Origin: Mnemiopsis leidyi
Lineage: Eukaryota; Ctenophora; Tentaculata; Lobata; Bolinopsidae
Assembly: GCA_000226015.1 (NCBI GenBank)
Contig: JH153666.1
Span: 1-22,141, forward strand
DNA length: 22,141 nt
Direction of reading: 5' to 3'
Shown: positions 1-9,900 of the stretch, one piece after another
How the letters are laid out: each line of letters opens with the position of its first letter
How positions within the stretch are numbered: the first letter of the stretch is position 1
Program-made: the position numbers and the translations under genes
Notes under the pieces: model-generated
The model's input: only the letters and a program-made list of their open reading frames with translations
Database searches by the model: none
Told to the model about the DNA's origin: nothing

Positions 1-97
1 ATGATGTTTGTCGGCTTTATCTGCAGCTGTGGCCTGTACGAGTTTGCCGGAGTTTTCTGGATGACCTACTTCAACCCCTTTCTACAGACTTCCATCG
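1..97 (+). CDS. MFSD12: MFSD12-like exon 1 (5' partial?)
   Basis: Reads MMFVGFICSCGLYEFAGVFW and onward in frame from base 1, and ends ATC-G before GTAAGC (phase 1). It encodes most of the first membrane helix. Whether base 1 is the start codon or mid-exon cannot be told from the window. Confidence 0.75.
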
Positions 98-3000
98 GTA
101 AGCTAAAATAATGCGTGCAGTTTTTGCGTCCTGGATAAAATAAGTTCACACGATTATCATTAATAATACAAAACATTTGTGACCCTTCTCTAAAATATAC
201 TTTTCTCTAGAAAAAAGTAGAAGATCCAATTGCAGGGTTGTCAAGTGGAGATATAGGTACGATAGTGCTAGTAGCCCAGATCACTGACGCAATATCTAAC
301 CCTTCAGTTGGTATTCTTATTGAACACCTGAAGATTCCTTTGTTTGGGTTTGTGACTTATTCACATGAACTCCTCTATATATTGTGTTAACGTTTTATAG
401 TCATACATACTTTCATGTTAACAGTTGAGGTGGTTTGCAGGTTTTTTCGTGCATCATGACATGCAGAATGTCAGCATGATGAACACAGATAATATATATT
501 TGATGATTGCAAATGAATGGTTTTGAATTGATCTGCAAGTGCAACCCCTATCAAAATTTTATAATTGGTAGATATTTTTCGCGCTATTTTGCCACACAAA
601 AATTTCAGAAAAAAGCGAGGATGCCACTTGATTGGATCCTTACTCATGACAGCTCTTTTCCCGCTCATGTGGATGAACTGTTCCTTCTGCCAGTCTCAAT
701 CTTCACAAACATTTTACTACGGTCAGTGGACGATTCAAACCTTTGAAATATAAATTTCCTTATAAGTAAGTTAGTAAGTTAGTATTAAACGTAATTTCTT
801 TTTGCTTCATATTTCGTCTTTGCGAGTACAATGAGAGTCATTGTAAAATTTGAAAATTCATCTCATTACTTTCAGGAGTCGTGGCTGGAGTTTTGAACAG
901 CATCACACCGTTTATGTTTCTTCCACACTTGTCTATGATAGCACTTCTAGCCAGTAATGAGAAACAGAGACTTATACTTGGAGGTTTTTGGAAAGTCACA
1001 ATTTATCGCCTCGATCTGAATCTTCGCTTATTTACCGTTGAACGATAGTAATTATTGCCTTATAGATTATCGCTTAGCCTTAGCCGATATCATTATAATA
1101 GTGCAAGTAAAGTTTGAGTGTTTAAATTTAATAACAAATTGACGCACTTTAAACTACAAGTACACTCAACAATATTTTAATGTTAATCGTGATAAGTCGA
1201 TAACTGTGCAGAGAGTTCAATCATCTTTACGTTTTAGTTTTAACTTATGCAGTTATTAAACCTGTTTTCAGGAATAAGTTCATTTGGAAAGCAGTTTTGG
1301 GGAATACTTGCATACTCAACAATGTGGCTGCTAATTGGAACAGATAAGGAGAACGAGAACCTTGGAGAACTTCTAGGAGAAAAACTTAAGGTTAGTTACA
1401 GAATTCTTCGAGCCGATGAGCTTCGTAAAGTGGTTTGTCACGTGAGAATGCACAAGAATTTTCTCTGGCAGTGACTGTATCATGAACCATGTGATCACGG
1501 AAATAATCGTACAGTGGAGAATAAAATGGTTCATTCAATCTATGTAACTGAACTAAAAAAGTTTTGCATTAACTTTAAGCTCGCTGCACCTAATTACTTA
1601 ATTACTACGGGTGAACAAGCAAGATCTAAACCAAGATCTTATGCCCCCTAGATAGCTTCCTACGTTGTGTGTGGGGTGGGAGTGATATGCACTATAATAT
1701 TCCACGCCTCTGTATGGAACATCAAGGAGACCCCCTCAGACACGACCGTAGCAGACACAAGTGGGAATGTCCCATCCAGGAACTCTACCATCAGGGATCT
1801 AAAAACTGTTTTTAAAAACCCAAACTTTTATATCGTGAGTTTATCTAACTACAGCATTAAATTTCAATACACTGATATATAAACTCCGTGTAGGCTTGCT
1901 AACGAGTTTTATAGCCCGTACGGACTAAAATGATGTAAAATGTAAAAATTTTTCACGTTACTCTGTCTTTTATATTTCTCTCTACAATCAGATTTTCATT
2001 TTGTATGACGTTTCAGTTAGGACTTCTCTATTTCGTTTGTCGATCAGAACTTAGTCTATACAACATGTACCAAGTCTTTTTCTTCGAGCAGACGTTAGGG
2101 TTGCCCAAGGTTGGTATAAATATTCATCATTTTAGATTGTTGTGGTTTCAAAATAAGATAATTGTGTATTGTGGCCTATTTAAAGTAAATATGTCAACCT
2201 ATTCATTACTCATTCATTTCTTATTCATTTCTTATTAAATTCTTATTCATTACTTATTCATTACTTATTCATAACATATTCATTTACTTATTCATAACTT
2301 ATTCATTACTTATTCATTACTTATTAGTTATACTTATTTATTACTTTTTCTATTATTCATTTTTCACTTATTCATAACATATTTAATCTTACATCTTAGA
2401 TTTTAACATATTTGATAACTTTACTGGCAGATAATTCTTATCACATCACAGGAAGCGGTGGCATACTTACCATTTATTTACCTCTCATTTGCGGGGGTTG
2501 GGAGTATTGCTGTTAAACCTATCGTCAAAAAACTTAACCCTATGGTAAGACATTTTTATGATTTACTTTAAGAATAAAACTTTAGAATTTTAGATAACGA
2601 TCCTAAGCAAGTTTATGAACCATTGTCACGATGATAGCCGACTTTCGGCATCGCAGCACAATTAATCTGTGTTTCGTTATAGTGAGGTTCGAGAGTCGGG
2701 CCTATCAAATTCATGACCAATGTCACTGCGACAATGATACCAAAAAGAATTTCGCTATCCAATCAAACTATACTTGTGTTTGGTCATGCACAACATAACA
2801 AAGTTAAACTTTTGATTGTGAACTTCAATTTCGTTCTACTTAAAGTTATCTTTCCAAACTTATAATCATCGTAAATTTCCAGGTAACATTTGCTTTGGCC
2901 GTTCTCGCAGTTGTTGCATCCGGGTAAGTTAAAATTGTTACACAACTGGTGTTTTGGTTAAGTGCGAGTTATAAATATAATGAGGTTTTTTGTAGCCAAT

Positions 3001-4300
3001 AATGGACGATCGTAATATATTTATAACCTTTTTTTAAGTTTTAGAGATCAATGTTCATCGTCTTAATAGCCTAGTTGTAGTATCAAGGTAATGTGCGATA
3101 ACAGCATAAGGTTCTTAGAATTTTGGCTCCAGAAAAAGTACAATTAAGGTTGTAATGGAAAATGGCCAGTGCGGGCACCAGATTTATCTAAAATTGCCTA
3201 ATCGTATAAGAGCCTCTAATAGTATTTATTTTCAGGGTTGCATTCATGTTGCAGCCGCAAGAGTACGGCAACATTGTCATTCTGCCGATAATATTTGTCA
3301 GTGTGGGATCTGCTATCATGTATACACTCTCACTTTCCTTGACTTCTAGTCTTATCGTCAGATTAAAGGTAACCCGGGTGTCACTACTAAACTACTAGTT
3401 TTATAACTTCTTTCGAGGTATCATGACACTACTAGTACTAACGCATCGAGGACCAAGGACTTAAGGCGCGTACATTCAGGTTTCTGGGACTAGCTACTGA
3501 GCTGAAATACCAGTATCATTATGACTAAACTCAAGCGAGACAAAGACATTTTAATGACTTCACTGTGAGTGTGACTTCATTGATGACTTCGACTTCAATA
3601 ACTGCAACACTGACTTCTATAACAACAACATCAGTAACTTCAACTGTCACTCAAGAGCAAAGTTCCATGACTGATGGCTGACCGTGTCAGTTAACACATC
3701 GTGTGTCAGGTCAGTGACGTGACAGTTTGGGGAGCATATAACCTCATAGACCGGATTCTGTTTGGACTTATTTTTGTGGTCGTGCAGGAATTCAGACCTT
3801 GCCCTCAGTCAAAGTAAGTGATCACACTGGCATCCTCACAATCGACTCATTTTGTAAAGTTTTTCTGGCTCGTCTGAAATATGCGCCATAACAAATAGTA
3901 ATACAATTTTCCACAATAACTACCAAGTAAAATTTCTGTAAAGCTATAGCATCTCACGAGAGTACCAAAACAAGATACACTGTATCAGTGTATCTTTTGT
4001 GGTTCACGTTAATCAGATACAGTCATGAATATTTACAGGCATAAGATTGTAACTAAGTAGACAGTTGTCACATGACCAACAACTTCTTCCAGGACGTGCT
4101 GCGAAGCGTGTTCCGACTTTTACCGATACTCGTTTGGGGGAGGTCTGGTGATGTTTGCTCTGCTGGCCGGAGGTCTTCTCCTCTCCACCAGACTCACTGG
4201 AGACGTGTTCGGGAGGAGTAGAGGCGAGGAGTACAGGGAAGAGGGTGACAAGAACAAACTGAGGCTGCAGGAAGTGCTGGAGAACCCCACTGTTGAGTGA
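1..4300 (+). CDS. MFSD12: MFSD12-like major facilitator transporter, 12 exons, 5' end at window edge
   Basis: Exons: 1-97, 221-347, 609-721, 876-983, 1272-1390, 1652-1834, 2017-2109, 2452-2544, 2883-2923, 3236-3368, 3710-3813, 4093-4300. All introns are GT-AG and all phases close, giving 1419 nt (472 residues plus TGA). The protein is a chain of hydrophobic segments with a polar central loop (about residues 205-245), as in a 12-helix MFS protein of the GPH/MFS_2 type. Family marks are QITDAISNPSVG (residues 52-63), a KKRGCHLIG block opening exon 3, GLLYFVCR opening exon 7, KPIVKKLNPM ending exon 8, and PCPQSKTCCEACSDFYRY across exons 11-12, which matches the cysteine-rich C-terminal motif of MFSD12. 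The vertebrate protein imports cysteine into lysosomes and melanosomes; that role here is inference. The C-terminal tail is about 35 charged residues. The window opens with ATG ATG, but vertebrate MFSD12 has a short cytosolic N-terminus before helix 1, so the true start may lie upstream. Confidence 0.88.
221..347 (+). CDS. MFSD12: MFSD12-like exon 2
   Basis: Carries helix 2 and the MFS_2-type motif with D55, P60 and G63. The phase demands the second AG (219-220) as acceptor; the nearer CTCTAG at 205-210 would break the frame. The donor is GG|GTTTGT (phase 2). Confidence 0.85.
609..721 (+). CDS. MFSD12: MFSD12-like exon 3
   Basis: The acceptor AATTTCAG leads into KKRGCHLIGSLLMTALFP, matching the RK-x-WHLVG loop and helix of MFSD12. 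It ends FYYG at G|GTCAGT (phase 1). Confidence 0.85.
876..983 (+). CDS. MFSD12: MFSD12-like exon 4
   Basis: The acceptor TTACTTTCAG opens on GVVAGVLNSITPFMFLPHLS. The HLSMIALLASNEKQR stretch aligns with the HLSLIPELVTND region of MFSD12. The donor is GGAG|GTTTTT (phase 1). Confidence 0.83.
1272..1390 (+). CDS. MFSD12: MFSD12-like exon 5
   Basis: The acceptor is CTGTTTTCAG. The peptide begins GISSFGKQFWGILAYSTMW (helix 5 or so) followed by an acidic loop (DKENENLGELLGEKLK). The donor is AAG|GTTAGT (phase 0). Confidence 0.83.
1652..1834 (+). CDS. MFSD12: MFSD12-like exon 6
   Basis: The acceptor is CCCCCTAG. It encodes a helix (SYVVCGVGVICTIIFHASVW) and then the polar central loop rich in T, S and N. 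It ends KNPNFYI at ATC|GTGAGT (phase 0). Confidence 0.85.
2017..2109 (+). CDS. MFSD12: MFSD12-like exon 7
   Basis: The acceptor is ACGTTTCAG. The peptide starts LGLLYFVCRSELSLYNMYQ and ends TLGLPK, matching the first helix of the second half of MFSD12 (GILYMTTR... HLPK). The donor is AAG|GTTGGT (phase 0). Confidence 0.87.
2196..2392. repeat. 11-bp TTATTCATTAC tandem array in intron 7
   Basis: Imperfect head-to-tail copies of TTATTCATTAC/TTATTCATAAC fill most of the intron between exons 7 and 8. It is a slipped minisatellite with no sign of coding. Confidence 0.85.
2452..2544 (+). CDS. MFSD12: MFSD12-like exon 8
   Basis: The acceptor is CACATCACAG. The peptide opens EAVAYLPFIYLSFAG and ends KPIVKKLNPM, the conserved helix-plus-basic-loop (IPLVMYLSG... 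MKPINK) of the family. The donor is ATG|GTAAGA (phase 0). Confidence 0.87.
2883..2923 (+). CDS. MFSD12: MFSD12-like exon 9 (41 nt)
   Basis: A very short exon, VTFALAVLAVVASG, half of a helix. It lies between AATTTCCAG and GG|GTAAGT (phase 2). It is supported by frame closure on both sides and by its hydrophobic content. Confidence 0.78.
3236..3368 (+). CDS. MFSD12: MFSD12-like exon 10
   Basis: The acceptor is TTATTTTCAG. The peptide includes LQPQEYGNIVILPIIFVSVG and the SAIMYTLSLSLTSSLI helix, aligning with the ATILVTSLAMTADLI region. The donor is AAG|GTAACC (phase 0). Confidence 0.84.
3527..3660. repeat. Degenerate GACTTCA/ACTTCAA repeat in intron 10
   Basis: Short ACTTC-containing words recur roughly every 8-20 bases. 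On the plus strand one frame is open from 3527 to a TGA at 3681 and reads as a Thr/Ser-rich mucin-like peptide. There is no pyrimidine tract in front, so I treat it as intronic repeat. Confidence 0.5.
3710..3813 (+). CDS. MFSD12: MFSD12-like exon 11
   Basis: The acceptor is CGTGTGTCAG. The peptide has WGAYNLIDRILFGL and then FRPCPQS, matching the YGSMSFLDKVANGL and HPCPS motifs of MFSD12. The donor is AA|GTAAGT (phase 2). Confidence 0.87.
4093..4300 (+). CDS. MFSD12: MFSD12-like exon 12, terminal
   Basis: The acceptor is CTTCTTCCAG. The peptide starts TCCEACSDFYRY, followed by the last helix (GGGLVMFALLAGGLLLST) and a charged tail ending in TVE and the stop TGA at 4298-4300. Confidence 0.88.
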
Positions 4301-6189
4301 GAGAGTGAGACTGTTAGTGTTGGTTTTGAACCGCGCGTATGTTGACTATAAGTATACTGGTTCAGCAAGATCACAGCTGGTAGTGCAGGGTGCTGCACCT
4401 GCAGGGCACCATATCTGCAGGGCACCATATCATATGGATTGGTTGACGGCTGACGATATCCAGAAAAACGTGACAGTCAGAGACTCTAATTGGTAGTTGC
4501 AGGAAAGTGAAGGACGTTTATAAATGGCGCCAGATGTAGGAGTTGACTCGGAAAATGGAAGGATTGTATGTGTTACAGCGGAAATTACAGGGGTGGGACT
4601 TGAAGAAAGACTAAGAGGTGTAAATTTCTGGACTCAGCAGCCTAAAATTGTCGTTTTGGTAACATTTCAGCGTACACTGACACAGAACAGATCCGGAAAA
4701 TTAGATATAGGTCTGTTGTGTAGGCACGGTTTTTATTGTATGTGGAGAACTTTGTATTTGTAGTTGTAGGTTGATAACCTACTGACACTGTCGCGGCCAT
4801 CACGCGCTCTCAGTCTCACGCATTTCTGGCGCATCGCACGTTTTTGTGTAACTTTGTAGTTCGGCCACCTTACTCGTTGTCCGTAATACTATAGCATTTT
4901 TTGTTGGAGGCCGGACAGTTAGACTTAAAGTGAATATTCATAAGATATTAATAATTATTGCCTGGGTACCTCAGTTCTTATTGTCTACGGCGTAGAGAGA
5001 GAGCCACGCAGCGCCCGGTAAAATGATTATAGAAACTCGGAACTTTAATTAAATTGCAGGATCTTGTATAACTGTATATTGATTGAAGTTTACAGTTATG
5101 CACGTAGAAACTCAAATCTTCAGACAAACATCTTTTTGGCATTTTGTGAAAACTGGCATGCAATAGAGAAGGGTAGTAAGGGAATTTTGGGGAGGGGTCA
5201 CAAATTTTAACCTAGCTAGAAAATACTGTTTTAGCTTCTCATAGGTCAAAATTTGAAATCTTTCCAAAATACCTTTCTCTATCAAAATAAAAACCAGCGA
5301 GATTCCGCAACCATATTCCATAAACAGACGTGCAATTTTTTGAAATTTCTGGTTGTTTGACTATAATTATTTCATGCCTTTACGAACGGATTCTAAAAGG
5401 TCATCATAAAATTATAACGTCAACTAGAAGTGCGATATAAAAAAGGTCTATAAAAAGCTTATGGAGCTCAGAAATACGCAGGTGGGGCCAGATTTTACCT
5501 CATGGGCAAGAGCAACTAAATGAGAAAACTCAATTGATTGAGTGAAGTTTATTTTTCATTGTTTAATTAAGTCAATATACAGTATTAATTTATTATTTTC
5601 ATTAACCGTCTCAAATAAAATGGTGCATATCATTTTGTCATTAGCAATTGAATTCACGCACAAATAAACAATTGGAGCTTAAACGATTTAAGAGTGTTAA
5701 ACTTAAAGTGCTTTTATTGTTAAAGAAACACAAAATTGAGAGCTAAAGTTATATACGATTTAAAATCAAAAGAATTATAAATTACTGGCAACTTAACAAA
5801 ATTACAAAAATAACCTATCTGAACACTTCCAATATAAAATCATTTCACACAAATTGAAATACGAAACAAAACAATTTCCTTTATAAATGTAAATATTTAG
5901 TTCACAAAAAATACTGTAATAATAAATGATTTCAGCAATTGAAATTTTTTTTCACTTGAGCTTTACTGTTCATAGCCTGAGTCATTTTTACGTTTACTCT
6001 ATGGTCATTGTTTTCTACATCATTTATTTAACTTTTCAAATATTGAACGCCATATTAGTAAACACGCCATGAGTTTGAATTCGGAGCGGACATGAGGGAA
6101 CATTCTAGATGCTAATTCTTAACGGTTTGCCAAAGAACCATATTGTTGGTATGTAGCATGAAGATTCAGCCTTCACAATAGGACAAAAT
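4301..6189. other. 3' flank / intergenic, no gene seen
   Basis: No homologous exon was found on either strand. A 16-bp tandem duplication (CTGCAGGGCACCATAT) sits at 4399-4430. From about 5500 to 6050 the DNA is strongly AT-rich. The first AATAAA after the MFSD12-like stop is at 5286-5291, nearly 1 kb downstream, so the 3' UTR length is open. Confidence 0.6.
5286..5291 (+). terminator. Candidate polyadenylation signal for the MFSD12-like gene
   Basis: First canonical AATAAA downstream of the stop at 4300. The distance of about 986 nt makes it only a candidate. Confidence 0.2.
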
Positions 6190-6216
6190 TAGGAGCATGA
6201 ATTGCAGTGATTATGA

Positions 6217-6350
6217 GCGTGTTGCTACCTGACGTTGCTGGGCAACTATAGGCGTGTTGCTACCTGACGTTGCTGGGCAACTATAGGCGTGTTGCTACCT
6301 GACGTTGCTGGGCAACTATAAGTGTGTTGCTACCTGACGTTGTTGCTATT
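6217..6350. repeat. 35-bp tandem repeat, about 3.8 copies
   Basis: Units start at 6217, 6252, 6287 and 6322 with period 35. Each contains GTGTTGCTACCTGACGTTGC followed by TGGGCAACTATAG. The last copy diverges after GACGTTG. The copies are nearly identical, so the array is young. It lies between the two converging genes. Confidence 0.9.
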
Positions 6351-6728
6351 GGTTCTGTTTCTGGTGCTTGTTTTTAGTTCCCGGCTAACATATTCCAGGA
6401 GATTTCCCAGGGAGTTAAACAGGGCTGTACTCTCCACACTGCTTTGTTCGTTTTGTTCTGAAGTTAGTAGACTGGTTAGAAGTCAGGTTAAGTTGAAATT
6501 ACAAGGCGAAATGTTACTTTACTCAGTTAAGGGGCAGCTAAGTAGAGACTAGAGACTTAATTAATCAAACGGGCATCCATGAATGAAACCACCTTACACT
6601 TAGCAGTAGCTTATCAGCTAGACTATCGTATGAATAATAATTTGTGCCAGGAGCATAGCTGAGCTTTAGTTGAGTAGTTTACAGCAACAAACATAAAAGA
6701 TTACCAATTATGTTAATGTTAATATATT

Positions 6729-6734
6729 TTTAAT
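6729..6734 (-). terminator. Candidate ATTAAA polyadenylation signal for the APPBP2-like gene
   Basis: A minus-strand ATTAAA about 115 nt after the stop codon at 6849-6851. The position is reasonable, but the motif is common in AT-rich DNA. Confidence 0.25.
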
Positions 6735-6808
6735 AACTTCCAGTTTACTGTACAGCTCTAATAAAGATGACAACATTTATACGAATAACTTGAAGCAAAC
6801 TTGTCACA

Positions 6809-6845
6809 GTTGTCATGACAACACTATCTCAGTTGTCATGACAAC
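6809..6845. repeat. Twin 14-bp palindromes just after the APPBP2-like stop
   Basis: The perfect palindrome GTTGTCATGACAAC occurs at 6809-6822 and 6832-6845, inside a repeated context AGTGTTGTCATGACAACTG on the minus strand. In the minus transcript they begin 4 nt after the TGA and could form two small hairpins at the head of the 3' UTR. Confidence 0.85.
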
Positions 6846-6848
6846 ACT

Positions 6849-6985
6849 TCAAAAACGGTTACCTTGGAGATGGTCCCTCCACTCGGTGTACCACTGTAAG
6901 TAGAGGTTCTGTTGGTCAGGTCTGTTGTCTGAAACTCGCAACAGTCCCCGGTAACACATCTCTATAAAGTCGTCCACTCCCACGC
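6849..6985 (-). CDS. APPBP2: APPBP2-like exon g, terminal as modelled
   Basis: The acceptor is AACCTACAG. The peptide has GVGVDDFIEMCYRGLLRVSD and ends YTEWRDHLQGNRF then TGA, matching GLEYDYRGLIKLYN... NWNRLRDRQ. A donor-like CAAG|GTAACC at 6863/6862 could splice to a further exon I did not find. Confidence 0.82.
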
Positions 6986-9900
6986 CTGTAGGTTTAGAAA
7001 TGTACAATACACGGAATGTATAATTGTATTTAATATATACATATTGTATACAATATGTATATATATATATATAAATATATACATATTGTATACAATATGT
7101 ATATAAACATATTGTGTACAATAATACAATATGTTTATAAACATATTGTGAACAATTTGGGCCGTAGGCACAAATGAGAGATTTTCTTGACTTGATGGAA
7201 TAAAAGGAAAGCTCAAAAATAAGGGAAACGCTCAAATAAATAAAGGGAAACGTTTTTTGACGTCTGTTAGAGTTGCAATGAGGTAAGTTTTGGTTAATGT
7301 ATAGAGTATGTTTGGGTTACTTTGGTTGGGTATGTTTGAGAATTAATCTAAGGGTTGTTTGGGTAAGTGGGTAACTGTTGCCTACATTTGAGTTACTTGG
7401 GGCGCGTTTTGGTTACTGTCTTACTGCATGGCGTACGTTTGGTTACTGTTGGGTGCATTTAAGTTATATGGGGGCCGTTTGGATACTGTAGCGTATATTT
7501 TGGTTACTGTATGATCAAAGTTTCGCAACGGTACAATAGATCACGATTTGATCAGTCGGCACTTTTGTGCTTGTTCTGATACCAGGTTGACTGAATTTTG
7601 ACGAATTTGAAATAAAATCTCACTGGGCGGTCGAATAAATTTGCCAATCATTCTTATAAGCTGTGACATTTATCTAAGTCTAAGGTACCTATATATACCC
7701 CAATCTATCGCTGTTAAAAAGCACCCACCTCTTATTTCGCGAAGTGATCGAAGGCATCTCAGGAACAGCCGTTCTGCGTATGTCTTCTTGTCAAGATCGA
7801 AGGCGTAGAGTGTTGCTATATGGACCTGCACGTTGAAATCATCAAAACTTGTAGTACGTCAGATCGATAATATAAATATACGATAATATAAATATAATTT
7901 GTCGGGTAGTCACGTGCGTATAGTCATTTAAATTCCATCAGAAATTGTCTCTGAGCAAGGCAACAAAAGTATTTCCAGATAACATCTAAATTTCACGTTT
8001 ATAACGTTAAGAAATTCCAACAATTCTGCACAATTTGATATTATAAAGGAGCCCCAACAAAGGAAAATACAGTACCGTTACACCGAGACTCTCATGACTT
8101 CCTTCCTCTAGGACATGGTTCATGATAAACTCGGCACGGAGAAGACAGTCCTCGGCCTTGTGGGGTTTACCCAGGACTCTGTACACCTTGCCCACGTGCT
8201 CGTAGTACCTGGGAGAGTAGAGGGGTTGTTAGGGCAGGACTCTGTACACCTTGCCCACGTGCTCGTAGTACCTGGGAGAGTAGAGGGGTTGTTAGGGCAG
8301 GACTCTGTACACCTTGCCCACGTGCTCGTAGTACCTGGGAGAGTAGAGGGGTTGTTAGGGCAGGACTCTGTACACCTTGGAGAGTAAAGAGGTTGTCATG
8401 GGGATATGTATAGATATCATCCTATAACTTCTTAACTTAAATAACCTATTAACTTAGAGGGGTTTGCTGGGGCAGGGGTATATGTATTGATGGGTAGATC
8501 ATCCTACAACTTGTTAACCTATATAACCTATTAACTTATCGGAAATTTGAGCAGCTGGTTTTTTGCAGACCCATGAATCTGTAAAGAATCAAGTCAAAAA
8601 CTACCTGTATCTTAAAAACGCATACAGGTCAGCCGTCGGAGCTTGGATTGTTTTTACACAAACACTTTGGAAGTTTGGGATAGAATATATAAGATATGAT
8701 ATTTGATCAGTCGATGATTTTGGAATGCCAGTAGCCACACCTCTGACCTCTTCTATCAGTTTCCGGGGAAATGGAAACATCCTACAGCGTACTATATTCA
8801 CACGTTACTCCTCCGATATAGACAGGATGATTGTCATATAAAAACTAGCTGCTGGTCTGGACATTTTCTTATACTCAATATATGTTTATTGATAAGCGTT
8901 TACGTTGTCATGGTACAGGGAAGCACTAAATCCGCCGGCAACACCTTCCTTTCTGCCATCTACAAATTTGATTCCAAAAAGCGTTTCACGAGAATAACGG
9001 AATAAACAAAGTCCCGACAACTTAAGCCCTGTCTGGAAGACAATTATCTGTAACCAAGATTTTTACTCAGACAGCCATTGACCTGACGATAGTGATGAAA
9101 GTTCGGACTCTACCCGCCTTTGTAAATCAGTAGTCTGAGAGCTATTCACCAGATTATCGGTATTTTCACATTTTGTACGCACTTATTCGTCTTTTTTGGT
9201 CCTAATTTTGACGAAAAATTCCAACAAACATCTGTCTTGCAATGTTTTCGTATTCTTGGATATCAAGCTTATAATTGAATTTCTATGCAGCCTAGGGCCA
9301 TGGCCGAAGGGTCTGAACTTGGGGCTGGGCTACTGTAAATTCTAACGATGATCCGATCGGTGGGGTAATTAATCAATGTGATTGGAGTCATCCCGTTCTC
9401 AACATCATGGAGAACATGGTCAGCTATGTCCTAGAACTGCAATTAGATTCACACCATGCCCTGGAGCCTGTAGCGAGGGACGGAGTTATCTATCTATGTT
9501 ATATCTAGATCTGATGATCAAGATAATTGTGGTCACCTCAAGTTGGTTAGTCCACGCCCAGTTTACCCTGCTTGATTTGATCACGTGGTTACGTAACCAT
9601 AACAACCGCTTATCTTATAACTATTTTACTTATAAAGTGATTTAAGTGGGTCCCAATCCTCACCGACCATTCATGTTCCTGGATACTTTTAGTTTCTTTT
9701 CATAACAACCACGGTATCTTTAATGACTAAGCGCATGACTATTCTACTTATATAGCTGGTACTTAGTTACCGATTCTATCGTAGTACAGTCACAGCACTA
9801 GATATGAATATATGTAGATGGGAGCAGGGTCTAGTAACCGCACAGCTGCTTTGACCTCTTCAGTATTACCTTCACTTGCTTGGTAATATCGATCAGATCA

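Larger units (their letters stand above)
6986..7728 (-). other. Intron f-g of the APPBP2-like gene, filled with repeats
   Basis: It holds an AT palindrome cluster (7024-7150) and a degenerate 20-bp G/T-rich array (7286-7516). No coding signal was seen between them. Confidence 0.7.

Noticed and set aside
4120..4428. 102-codon minus-strand open frame
   Set aside because: It is the shadow of exon 12 of the transporter, which has homology and phase support on the other strand.
6322..6552. Hydrophobic 76-codon plus-strand frame
   Set aside because: It starts inside the 35-bp repeat and has no homology or splice context.
6849..7235. 128-codon minus-strand frame taken whole
   Set aside because: Only the part from 6985 down matches APPBP2; the rest translates the AT palindrome cluster in the intron.
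8115..8387. Plus-strand open frame with a 21-residue repeat
   Set aside because: It is the antisense of exon e and the 63-bp splice-site repeat; it is open only because the period is a multiple of three.
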